Shown here piece by piece: positions 16,143 to 23,120 of a DNA stretch of 30,787 nt. A model generated the notes under the pieces. It made no database searches and had not been told where the DNA came from. It saw nothing but the letters and a program-made list of their open reading frames with translations. The stretch comes from an uncultured Collinsella sp. (lineage in GTDB: Bacteria > Actinomycetota > Coriobacteriia > Coriobacteriales > Coriobacteriaceae). The stretch is taken from the NCBI GenBank assembly GCA_902496335.1, contig CABVAO010000021.1, positions 1 through 30,787 on the forward strand. The letters run 5' to 3'. Each line of letters starts with the position of its first letter. Within the stretch, counting starts at the first letter, position 1. A program made the translations under genes and the position numbers.

Positions 16143-17080
16143 TGGTTTCTCCCGAGGCAGGTCTTTCCGCCGTTGCGATCGTCGGTCCGACGGCGGTTGG
16201 TAAGAGTGCTGTTGCCGACCGTTTGGCAGCTCGTCTTTCGTCCGAAGTGCTGTCGTGCGATGCGATGCAAATCTATCGCGGCATGGACATCGGTACGGCC
16301 AAGATGACGCCCGAGGAGTGCTCGGCACCCTTGCGCCTTGTCGATATCGTGGATCCCGGCGTCGCGTATTCTGCTGCGCTTTATCAGGTTGACGCTCGCG
16401 CGCATGTTGAACGTCTCCTTGGTTCGGGTTGCCTGCCGGTTTTTTGCGGAGGTACGGGGCTGTATCTCAAGGCTGCCCTCGATGAGATGGACTTTCCCTC
16501 GGGTGAGCTTGAGGACGATCGCCGTGCGGGCTATCAGGAGCTTGCCGAGCGTATTGGTGAGGAAGAACTGCATGCCCTGCTTGCCGAGCGTGACCCCGAG
16601 TCCGCTGCGGTCATCCACCCCCATAATGTTCGCCGCGTGATTCGCGCGCTCGAAATGCACGATGATGGCGTCTCCTATGCGCAGCAAAGGTCGCAGTTTA
16701 GTGTTCCGCGCGAGCATTATCACGCTCTGTGGTTTGGTCTGACGCGTAATCGCGAGGTGCTCTACGAGCGCATTAACCTGCGCGTCGATCTGATGTTTGA
16801 ACAGGGTCTTGTTGATGAGGTTCGCGGTCTTATGGACCAGGGGCTGGGAGATGCCCTGACTTCGATGCAGGCAATTGGCTATAAAGAGATCATCGATGCT
16901 TTTAATGGCGTGACGAGCATGGATGAGGCTCGCGAACTCATTAAGATGCGTTCGCGTCGCTATGCCAAACGTCAGCTTTCGTGGTTTAAGCGCGATGACC
17001 GTATCGCGTGGTTTGATATGGATGAATGTACGATCGATGAGGTCGTTGCTGATATCCTGCATCGTATTGAGGCTGCCTAA
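16142..17080 (+). CDS. miaA: tRNA dimethylallyltransferase MiaA
   Basis: This 312-residue enzyme transfers a dimethylallyl group to A37 of tRNA, the step before MiaB. The P-loop is GPTAVGKS (15-22), followed by SCDAMQIYRGMDIGTAKM and LVDIVDPGVAYSAALYQ. FCGGTGLYLKAAL and the tRNA-binding segment with HPHNVRRVIRALE are also present. The start overlaps the miaB stop (TAATG) and the hflX start overlaps its stop in the same way, so miaB, miaA and hflX form a tightly coupled operon. No hfq lies between miaA and hflX, unlike in proteobacteria. Confidence 0.95.
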   Translation: MVSPEAGLSAVAIVGPTAVGKSAVADRLAARLSSEVLSCDAMQIYRGMDIGTAKMTPEECSAPLRLVDIVDPGVAYSAALYQVDARAHVERLLGSGCLPVFCGGTGLYLKAALDEMDFPSGELEDDRRAGYQELAERIGEEELHALLAERDPESAAVIHPHNVRRVIRALEMHDDGVSYAQQRSQFSVPREHYHALWFGLTRNREVLYERINLRVDLMFEQGLVDEVRGLMDQGLGDALTSMQAIGYKEIIDAFNGVTSMDEARELIKMRSRRYAKRQLSWFKRDDRIAWFDMDECTIDEVVADILHRIEAA

Positions 17081-18369
17081 TGGCTCGTTTCCCCCTTGTT
17101 CCCACGGCACCCGAGCCCGAGCGTGCCATTTTGGTTGGTGTTGAGTGGCGCGACAATGCATGGCCACTCGATCGATCGCTCGATGAGCTGGAGCGCCTTG
17201 CCCACACGGCTGGTGCCCAGTGCGTGGCTCGCTTGTCTCAGCGTTTGGTAAAGCCGTATCCCAAATCATTTATCGGTTCCGGTAAGGTAGAGGAGCTGTG
17301 CGGTCTGGTACATCGCATGGATGCCGATGTCGTTATTTTTGACGACGACCTGACGCCCTCGCAGCAATCCTATTTGGAGAAAGCCGTGGGCGAGCCGGTA
17401 AAGATTATCGATCGTACGGCACTGATCTTGGATATCTTTGGCCTGCATGCTCAGACGCGTGAGGGACGCCTACAGGTACAGCTGGCGCAGCTTCAATATC
17501 TGTTGCCTCGTCTGCGCGGCATGTGGAGCCATCTCGCCAAGGAACAGACGCGCGGCGGCATCGGCTCACGCTTTGGTCAGGGCGAAAGTCAGCTCGAGGT
17601 CGACCGTCGCCTCATTCGTAATAAGATCGCTGCGCTTCGTCGTGAGATCAAGCAGGTTGAACAGCGTCGTGATGTTCAATCCAAGAGTCGTATTGAGTCA
17701 CCGGCGTTTCGCGTCGCGTTAGCCGGTTATACCAATGCCGGTAAATCGACGTTGCTCAATCGCCTGACAGGCTCTACGGTACTTTCGCAGGACAAGCTGT
17801 TTGCTACGCTCGACCCGACGACGCGTTCGTATCGCCTGCCCGGCGGTCGCGGAATGACGATTACCGATACCGTCGGCTTTATTCAAAAGCTGCCGCATGG
17901 TCTTGTCGATGCCTTTAAATCGACGCTGTCCGAGGTGTTGGGTGCCGATCTAATTCTCAAAGTCGTAGATGCGTCTGACGAGGACTATGAGCGACAGCTG
18001 GAGGCTGTCGACCGCGTGCTTGATGAGATCGGCGCCGGAGAGCGCCTAACGCTGACCGTATTCAATAAAATCGATCTTCTCGATAGCGTTGATCGATTGA
18101 GTTTCCGTCGTCGTTTTCCGGAAGCCGTTCTGTTCTCGGCCCAAACGGGCGAGGGGCTCGACGATCTCGTCGATCGCATTGCTCGCGAGGCAGCTGCCAC
18201 CGATGTACTGCTTTCAGCCGACATTCCATATCGTGAAGGTGCGCTCATTACACTCGTGCATGAGCAGGGGACCCTTTTGCATGAGGAATATCTTGAGGAT
18301 GGCGTTCGTATTGTGGCGAAACTGCCGGCTCGTGTCGCACCGCGGCTCGAGCGTTATCGCACCGAGTAG
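17080..18369 (+). CDS. hflX: GTPase HflX
   Basis: This 429-residue GTPase binds the ribosome and, in studied bacteria, splits stalled or heat-damaged 70S or 100S ribosomes. The N-terminal HflX domain shows FIGSGKVEEL and DDDLTPSQQSYLEKA, then IDRTALILDIFGLHAQTREG and the RGGIGSRFGQGESQLE segment. The GTPase domain has G1 GYTNAGKS (216-223), G3 DTVGF and G4 NKID. The start overlaps the miaA stop (TAATG). The last 16 bases overlap the end of the convergent membrane gene at 18354-19058. Confidence 0.95.
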   Translation: MARFPLVPTAPEPERAILVGVEWRDNAWPLDRSLDELERLAHTAGAQCVARLSQRLVKPYPKSFIGSGKVEELCGLVHRMDADVVIFDDDLTPSQQSYLEKAVGEPVKIIDRTALILDIFGLHAQTREGRLQVQLAQLQYLLPRLRGMWSHLAKEQTRGGIGSRFGQGESQLEVDRRLIRNKIAALRREIKQVEQRRDVQSKSRIESPAFRVALAGYTNAGKSTLLNRLTGSTVLSQDKLFATLDPTTRSYRLPGGRGMTITDTVGFIQKLPHGLVDAFKSTLSEVLGADLILKVVDASDEDYERQLEAVDRVLDEIGAGERLTLTVFNKIDLLDSVDRLSFRRRFPEAVLFSAQTGEGLDDLVDRIAREAAATDVLLSADIPYREGALITLVHEQGTLLHEEYLEDGVRIVAKLPARVAPRLERYRTE

Positions 18370-19058
18370 GCGAGCTCCAAAATGCCCAGTATAATGGGCT
18401 GATGCAGCAGATAAAAGGGTAGTGCATAACGTCCAAGGCTGGCGAGCGCCGGCAGGGAGTTGGCGTAGGCCCAGCTAGGGACGGTCTTATCGATTCCCTG
18501 CGCTATATGTGCGGCGAAGTATCCTGCAAGATACATAAAGATAAACGGGATGATGGGGTAGTAATCACCTGAGACAAACCCAGGGCTCGGAAATCCCAGC
18601 CACGCCAGGTAGGGGACAGGGTAGATTGTTTTGGGGATGCTCCAGGTGAGGGCGAACATCACAAGGCATAGGGACATGCCCCATCTCGCTGATATCTTTT
18701 TAAGGACGGGATCGGTCAACGCCACGATGCCGGTACATGCGGCCATGCAGTAGATGATGCCAAAATTAACCGAATCATCGACTGAGACAAGTGTTGTTGC
18801 CAGCCAGACGACGAGTGCTGCTAAGGCGTATTTGGCGGCACGTTTGATATTGTTGCGCGAAAGAGTGCACATCCAACCCGCGATAAACAAGAATACCCAG
18901 CTGATGCTGGCGCGCCAGATGTCTTGAAAGACAGTCTGGGTAAACCAGGGCATATCCCAACCGTACAGGTAGGCGAGATCGTAGCAAGCGTGAAAACCTG
19001 CCATTGAAATCATCGTAAACCCGCGGACGGTATCAAAGATGGTGATGCGTTTTTGCAT
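18354..19058 (-). CDS. DUF1624-type membrane acyltransferase-like protein
   Basis: This 234-residue multi-pass membrane protein opens with RITIFDTVRGFTMISMAGFHACYDL, which resembles the heparan-alpha-glucosaminide N-acetyltransferase-like (DUF1624) family. About six or seven hydrophobic segments follow, including WVFLFIAGWMCTLSRNN and FMYLAGYFAAHIAQG. Members are thought to move acyl or acetyl groups across membranes, but no substrate can be assigned here. Its ATG overlaps the lexA stop (TAATG on the minus strand), so it is co-transcribed with lexA and should respond to SOS. It ends convergently, overlapping hflX by 16 bases. Confidence 0.75.
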   Translation of the reverse strand: MQKRITIFDTVRGFTMISMAGFHACYDLAYLYGWDMPWFTQTVFQDIWRASISWVFLFIAGWMCTLSRNNIKRAAKYALAALVVWLATTLVSVDDSVNFGIIYCMAACTGIVALTDPVLKKISARWGMSLCLVMFALTWSIPKTIYPVPYLAWLGFPSPGFVSGDYYPIIPFIFMYLAGYFAAHIAQGIDKTVPSWAYANSLPALASLGRYALPFYLLHQPIILGILELAYSVR

Positions 19059-19702
19059 TACGAGAACCGGCGCATCAAGCCGACGACTTTGCCCAAAATA
19101 ACGGGATTTGTTGCATAGATAGGCTCCATGGTGTCATTCTCAGGCTGTAGGCGTACGCGTCCCTGCTCCTTGTAGAACGTCTTGACGGTCGCTGAACCAT
19201 CAATCATGGCCACGACGATTTCGCCGTTCATGGCACTCTTTTGTTCACGGACGATGATGTAATCGCCATTGAAGATGCCGACATTGATCATTGAGCTCCC
19301 ATGCACCTCAAGGATAAAGGAACCCTGATCAGTGGCGATTTCGGTCGGGATAGTAAAAGTGTCTTCGATATTCTGCTCGGCCAGAATGGGAATCCCAGCC
19401 GCGACGCGACCAACGAGCGGTAGCGAGACCGTTCCGCGAGGTGCGGTGGGCTCGTCAGATTTAGAAATTGAGACAGAGGAGCCGTCCTCGTTAAAGAGTT
19501 CCAGGGCGCGCGGTTTGGTGGCATCGCGCTTGAGCAGCCCGCGCGCCTCCAAGGCAGATAAGTGGGCGTGCACGGTGCTGGGGGAGGAAAGGCCCACGGC
19601 AGAAGCCATCTCGCGCACACTGGGCGGATAACCCTTCTCCTGCTGATATTCCTTGATGAAGTCGTAAATTTGCTGCTGACGCTTGGTAATTTTGCGAGCC
19701 AT
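19058..19702 (-). CDS. lexA: SOS-response repressor LexA
   Basis: This 214-residue repressor is autocleaved when RecA filaments form. The N-terminal winged HTH is residues 1-65 (KRQQQIYDFIKEYQQEKGYPPSVREMASAVGLSS in part). The cleavage site is A102-G103 in VGRVAAGIPIL. The catalytic dyad is S137 (HGSSMINVGIFNGD) and K174 (SATVKTFY). The start at 19702 is preceded by AGAGAGGA at a good distance; longer in-frame extensions run back through the operator region and lack a ribosome site. Three LexA boxes lie upstream at 19726-19795. A membrane acyltransferase-like gene is coupled at its 3' end. Confidence 0.96.
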   Translation of the reverse strand: MARKITKRQQQIYDFIKEYQQEKGYPPSVREMASAVGLSSPSTVHAHLSALEARGLLKRDATKPRALELFNEDGSSVSISKSDEPTAPRGTVSLPLVGRVAAGIPILAEQNIEDTFTIPTEIATDQGSFILEVHGSSMINVGIFNGDYIIVREQKSAMNGEIVVAMIDGSATVKTFYKEQGRVRLQPENDTMEPIYATNPVILGKVVGLMRRFS

Positions 19703-19725
19703 CAGGGCATCCTCTCTACCCATGT

Positions 19726-19795
19726 CAAACAAATGTTCGAATTTTGCTTGACAGGAACAACTGTTCGAAGATAATAATAACCGAACATTCGTTCT
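19726..19795. promoter_or_regulatory. Triple LexA operator between lexA and the LysM gene
   Basis: Three LexA-type palindromes begin at 19726 (CAAACAAATGTTCG), 19754 (GGAACAACTGTTCG) and 19782 (CGAACATTCGTTCT), spaced by exactly 28 bases each. On the plus strand TTGACA (19748-19753) and GATAAT (19770-19775), 16 bases apart, form a promoter for the LysM gene whose spacer is filled by the middle box. lexA is transcribed the other way from the same interval. A weaker half-site is seen at 19825-19838. Confidence 0.88.
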
Positions 19796-19862
19796 CGCGC
19801 TAGACATTTTTGTCCGCGCGGCTTGATAAAACTGTTCTCAGCAAAACACGCGAGAGGAGAAC

Positions 19863-20315
19863 ATGATGAACGCAACGAATATGGTCCAGGGAAACCTCGC
19901 CCTTAAGCTCGAGACGCCTGCAGAACCCACTTTTACGGTTGTTCAGGGCGGCCGCTCCGGCTTTCAGCCTTTGACCGTAAAGCCTGCTCGCAATCAGCAG
20001 GCTGTAGTCGCGCCGGCTCGCGTTGCCCTGAAGGTTCCGACGATTGTCGCCGTTACCGTTGCGCTTACGCTCTTCTTTGTCCTCGCTACGTCGGTCTTTA
20101 GCGCTCGTCACGCCGCGTATGCCGAGTCCGTTTCCAATGTTACCTACGAGACCATTCGCGTTCAGCCTGGCGATTCTCTTTGGTCGCTTGCCGAGGAATA
20201 TCCAATCGAAGGCCTTTCCACGCAAGAGACTTCCGACATGATTCGTAGTGTCAATCATCTGGAGCATGGTTCGCTCGCCGCCGGTGCGCATCTTAAGGTT
20301 CCTGCTCGTTCGTAA
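19863..20315 (+). CDS. YneA/DivS-like SOS cell-division inhibitor (LysM protein)
   Basis: This 150-residue protein has a ~58-residue cytoplasmic N-terminus, one transmembrane helix (59-77) and an outside LysM domain (~94-147: YETIRVQPGDSLWSLAEEY, ending GAHLKVP). In Bacillus, YneA has this layout and lies divergently next to lexA; it is made during SOS and delays septation. Here the gene is also divergent from lexA and its promoter spacer contains a LexA box, so the same role is inferred. The N-terminal cytoplasmic part is longer than in YneA. The start at ATG 19863 (or the adjacent ATG 19866) follows GAGAGGAG. Confidence 0.82.
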   Translation: MMNATNMVQGNLALKLETPAEPTFTVVQGGRSGFQPLTVKPARNQQAVVAPARVALKVPTIVAVTVALTLFFVLATSVFSARHAAYAESVSNVTYETIRVQPGDSLWSLAEEYPIEGLSTQETSDMIRSVNHLEHGSLAAGAHLKVPARS

Positions 20316-20328
20316 TCATTATCGCGCT

Positions 20329-20372
20329 GCGCATGGTACCCTTGTTATCGTTTAAGAGGAGGTACCATGCGC
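20329..20372 (+). promoter_or_regulatory. Hairpin covering the nrdR start codon
   Basis: GCGCATGGTACC (20329-20340) and GGTACCATGCGC (20361-20372) are perfect 12-base reverse complements around a 20-base loop. The right arm holds the ATG of nrdR (20367-20369) and the last two bases of its AGGAGG Shine-Dalgarno (20357-20362); the rest of the ribosome site is in the loop. In an RNA that includes the left arm, the start codon would be buried. Confidence 0.7.
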
Positions 20373-20810
20373 TGTCCCAAATGCGGCAAGGCACATACCC
20401 GCGTCGTTGATTCCCGTATGCAGGAGTCTAATAACACCATTAAGCGTCGTCGCGAATGTTGCTCGTGTAACTACCGCTTTACAACGTTCGAGCGATGCGA
20501 AGACCCAATCGAGGTCATTAAGTCAGACGGAACCAAGCAGCGGTTCGATCGCAATAAGCTGCTCGTCGGCTTGATGCGCGCCACCATCAAGCGTGATATC
20601 GATACTAAGAAGCTCAATGAGATTATCGACGACATCGAGGTCGAGCTGCGCTCTCGCACGCTGACGGCCGTCACGTCCCATGAGTTGGGTGACATGGTGC
20701 TCAAGCGCTTGGCCAAGATCGACAAGGTGGCCTACATCCGCTTTGCCTCGGTCTACCGCGATTTCAAAGACGTCGATGAGTTTCTGCAAGAGCTCGACAA
20801 GCTAAGGTGA
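20367..20810 (+). CDS. nrdR: Transcriptional repressor NrdR
   Basis: This 147-residue protein senses ATP/dATP and represses ribonucleotide reductase genes. The N-terminal zinc ribbon has C3, C6 (MRCPKCGK), C31 or C32, and C34 (ECCSCNYRF), with DSRMQESNNTIKRRREC between. An ATP-cone domain follows (~46-136: EVIKSDGTKQRFDRNKLLVGLMRA and DKVAYIRFASVYRDFKD). No ribonucleotide reductase gene is in the window. AGGAGG lies just upstream of ATG 20367 and a 12-bp inverted repeat covers the start. dut follows four bases after the stop, linking the gene to dNTP balance. Confidence 0.96.
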   Translation: MRCPKCGKAHTRVVDSRMQESNNTIKRRRECCSCNYRFTTFERCEDPIEVIKSDGTKQRFDRNKLLVGLMRATIKRDIDTKKLNEIIDDIEVELRSRTLTAVTSHELGDMVLKRLAKIDKVAYIRFASVYRDFKDVDEFLQELDKLR

Positions 20811-20814
20811 TTCC

Positions 20815-21258
20815 ATGCCCAACATTACCGTCAACATAAAGCGTCTCGACCCCACCGTCGAGCTTCCCAAATACGCCCATCCCACCGATGCCGGCTTGGA
20901 TTTGCGCTCCAACGAGGACTGCGTCCTGAAGCCCTTCGAACGTCGTCTGGTCTCTACTGGGCTGGCCATCGCCCTGCCCGACGGCTACGCCGGCTTCGTC
21001 CAGCCCCGTAGCGGTCTGGCCATCAAACAGGGCCTGTCTATAGTCAATACGCCGGGCCTCATCGACGCCCACTACCGAGGAGAACTCAAGGTTATCCTCA
21101 TCAACCTGGATCCCTCCAACAACATCCAAATCAACAAAGGCGACCGCATAGCCCAACTCGTCATCCAAGAAGTCCCCACGGTTAACCTCATAGAGGTAGA
21201 CGAACTGGATAAAACCGACCGAGGAGTCGGCGGTTTCGGTTCTAGCGGCGTATTGTAA
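20815..21258 (+). CDS. dut: Deoxyuridine 5'-triphosphate nucleotidohydrolase (dUTPase)
   Basis: This 147-residue trimeric dUTPase hydrolyses dUTP to dUMP, keeping uracil out of DNA and feeding thymidylate synthesis. The five motifs are present: THPTDAGLDLRS-like PTDAGLDLRS, the PRSGLAIKQG segment, NTPGLIDAHYRGE, GDRIAQLVIQ, and the C-terminal RGVGGFGSSG arm that closes the active site. AAGGTGA upstream of ATG 20815 includes the nrdR stop. The stop codon TAA lies exactly at the left end of the 441-bp inverted-repeat element that follows. Confidence 0.96.
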   Translation: MPNITVNIKRLDPTVELPKYAHPTDAGLDLRSNEDCVLKPFERRLVSTGLAIALPDGYAGFVQPRSGLAIKQGLSIVNTPGLIDAHYRGELKVILINLDPSNNIQINKGDRIAQLVIQEVPTVNLIEVDELDKTDRGVGGFGSSGVL

Positions 21259-21696
21259 TGTCCGCTCACCCGTGGGAGGCCCCTATATATCATTCCATGC
21301 TCAAACATTCTCGCTGCGCTGCGAAACTGCGCGTGGAACGATATATAGGGACCTCCCACGGGTGAGCTACGTTTGCATGCCTGCAACTACCGTGTATCTT
21401 CGCTGGTAACCGTTAGCATTAATCAATTGGTAAGCCGGTGCGACAAGGGGGTTTCTCCTTTGTCGCACCGGCTTACTAGTTGGATTTCAATTTGTTTTCA
21501 AGCAAGAAGCCTCCCGTCCGGGGCTCACCCATATCGTTCCACGCGCAGTTTCGCAGCGAGCGCAGCGAAGCGAGAATGTTTGAGCATGGAATGATATGGA
21601 TGAGCCCCGGACGGGAGGGGTTAGTGTGCCCTGCGAAGCGAGAATGATTGAGCATGGGATGATATATAGGGGCCTCCCACAGGCAAGCGGACATTA
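21256..21696. repeat. 441-bp gene-free element with 60-nt terminal inverted repeats
   Basis: This convergent gap between dut and the glycosyltransferase gene holds no credible gene. Its ends, 21256-21315 and 21637-21696, are inverted copies matching at 55 of 60 bases, both ending TAATGTCCGCT. Inside are two strong hairpins. One has arms 21265-21291 and 21340-21366 (26 of 27 bases match, stem continuing further in). The other has arms 21510-21535 and 21593-21618 (25 of 26 match). Their loops share GCGAGAATG/TGAGCATGG-type segments. The layout resembles a MITE or a compound palindromic intergenic repeat. No flush target duplication is visible. Confidence 0.7.
21430..21476. terminator. Long perfect hairpin in the dut/glycosyltransferase gap
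   Basis: GTAAGCCGGTGCGACAA (21430-21446) pairs perfectly with TTGTCGCACCGGCTTAC (21460-21476), and the stem can extend inward through a G-U and two G-C pairs. A T-rich stretch (TTTCAATTTGTTTTC) follows some ten bases downstream. It lies between the two other hairpins and is probably the transcription stop for dut, and perhaps for both convergent genes. Confidence 0.6.
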
Positions 21697-21701
21697 AGAC
21701 A

Positions 21702-23003
21702 CTAGCGGATGTGCGCGGGTTTTCCTCCCCAGTAGAAGCGGCAGAAGGCTCGTTTACGTTTTTGGGGCTTGCCTACGAGCTCCATGCTTGCGATGGCTAT
21801 GTCTTCGGCTGCGTGGGGGCGGCGTAGCACTTCGCCGTTGATGAGTAGGGCTTTGAGTGATTCGGGATGGTCGTGCAAGTGACGTAGGGTTACGATGAGT
21901 TCTCGTGCGGTGGTGACATGCATGCTGGCGCCCATGCCGGTGAGCATCGTGGTGTTGGCCTTTTCCTGGCCGTATGATTTGCCCAGCAGGATCATCGGCA
22001 GATGCGCGCACAGGCACTCGGTGACGGTGAGTCCGCCCGATTTGAGGATTGCCAGGTCGCAGCCGTGCATGAGGGCCGCCATGTCGTCCACGTAGTCCAG
22101 AACTGTGACGTTTTCGAGCTTCATGGCGTCAAAGAGCGTCTTGAGGCGGGTGGCGTATTCCTCATCCTTGCCCGGCAAAAAGACAAAATGCATGTCCTCA
22201 AAGCTGCGTAAGAAGGGGAGCGTATGCTCCATCGCCGCCCGGAAGCGCACGTAAGGTTGCGGCAGGCTGGCGCCAGCCATAACTAGCACGACCGTCTTGT
22301 CTGCCGGCAAATTGAACTTACTCAGCTCATCCTCACGATTGTAATCGGTATCGAAACCAGCTCGGATGGGGATGCCCGTTATGCGGATTTTAGACTCGGG
22401 CACCTTGCGTGGGCGCAGCGTTTCGGCCATAAACTCGTTGGCCACGCAGAACAGGTCGGTGTCCTTGTGGGGCCAAAAGCCTTCGACTTCATAGTCTGTT
22501 GGTACGCAGATGACCGGGTAATCGATACCCGTGATGACGCGGGCGCCCACAGCAACATTGGCTGCCGTAATGTGTGTTGCAACCACGGCCATGGGCCTGC
22601 GGGTGCGGACATAATCGTTGAAGGCGGGGAACATAATTCGCGACCATGCCGTGCCGCCACCCCAGAGCAGATGTCCCGTAAACGTATATCGCCAGGTTAG
22701 GTCATATATGGGGCGCGTGGCGCCGGTAAACGAAGCCGCTGTTTTATTACCATCGAACCTAATGCGTCCAAAATCGAGGATATCCAGGACTTCGATCTCA
22801 ACATCCTCAGGGATTCCCTTGGTGCCGCGGATAAGATCAAATGCTTGTGCAATCGCGTTGGCGGCGGCTTTGTGGCCCGATCCAACCGATGCGTGCACAA
22901 TGGTTACTAGGGGTTTTTGTGCAGGTGAAACGGTCATTTGCTCCGGTTGGGGAGTGCTTTGCGTTGGCAGGGGAGCGTCGTTGCTCGTCTGCGTTTGATC
23001 CAT
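21702..23003 (-). CDS. MGDG synthase/UgtP-type diacylglycerol glycosyltransferase
   Basis: This 433-residue protein belongs to the MGDG synthase / processive diacylglycerol glucosyltransferase group, which adds sugars to diacylglycerol to make glycolipids and lipoteichoic acid anchors. The N-terminal acceptor domain opens with VTIVHASVGSGHKAAANAIAQAF, the family signature. The C-terminal GT28 domain has LAILKSGGLTVTECLCAHLPMIL and YGQEKANTTML, the donor-binding region. The N-terminal ~40 residues are a Gln/Thr/Pro-rich extension. The start at 23003 follows AAGGGGAG; a longer frame reaches 23066 without a ribosome site. The sugar donor cannot be read from the sequence. It is divergent from trxB. 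Confidence 0.85.
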   Translation of the reverse strand: MDQTQTSNDAPLPTQSTPQPEQMTVSPAQKPLVTIVHASVGSGHKAAANAIAQAFDLIRGTKGIPEDVEIEVLDILDFGRIRFDGNKTAASFTGATRPIYDLTWRYTFTGHLLWGGGTAWSRIMFPAFNDYVRTRRPMAVVATHITAANVAVGARVITGIDYPVICVPTDYEVEGFWPHKDTDLFCVANEFMAETLRPRKVPESKIRITGIPIRAGFDTDYNREDELSKFNLPADKTVVLVMAGASLPQPYVRFRAAMEHTLPFLRSFEDMHFVFLPGKDEEYATRLKTLFDAMKLENVTVLDYVDDMAALMHGCDLAILKSGGLTVTECLCAHLPMILLGKSYGQEKANTTMLTGMGASMHVTTARELIVTLRHLHDHPESLKALLINGEVLRRPHAAEDIAIASMELVGKPQKRKRAFCRFYWGGKPAHIR

Positions 23004-23120
23004 CGATAACTCCCCTTCATCTTTGTTTCGCAATGAATCATTGTAGTGCATGAGTGTCATGTTCACGTAAATTTGGGTATGAGCGCAAAGAACGTCAATG
23101 TATCGACGAGAGGATATTCC

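Noticed and set aside
19724..19729. TTGACA on the minus strand as a lexA -35 box
   Set aside because: A -10 at normal spacing would fall on the lexA start codon, so the lexA promoter must lie elsewhere in the operator interval.
21256..21696. CRISPR array
   Set aside because: The repeats are inverted, unequal in length and not separated by regular unique spacers; no cas genes are present.
21242..21708. CTAGCGG on both sides of the 441-bp element as a target duplication
   Set aside because: The copies are not flush with the terminal repeats (gaps of 7 and 5 bases) and the left copy belongs to the conserved dut C-terminus.
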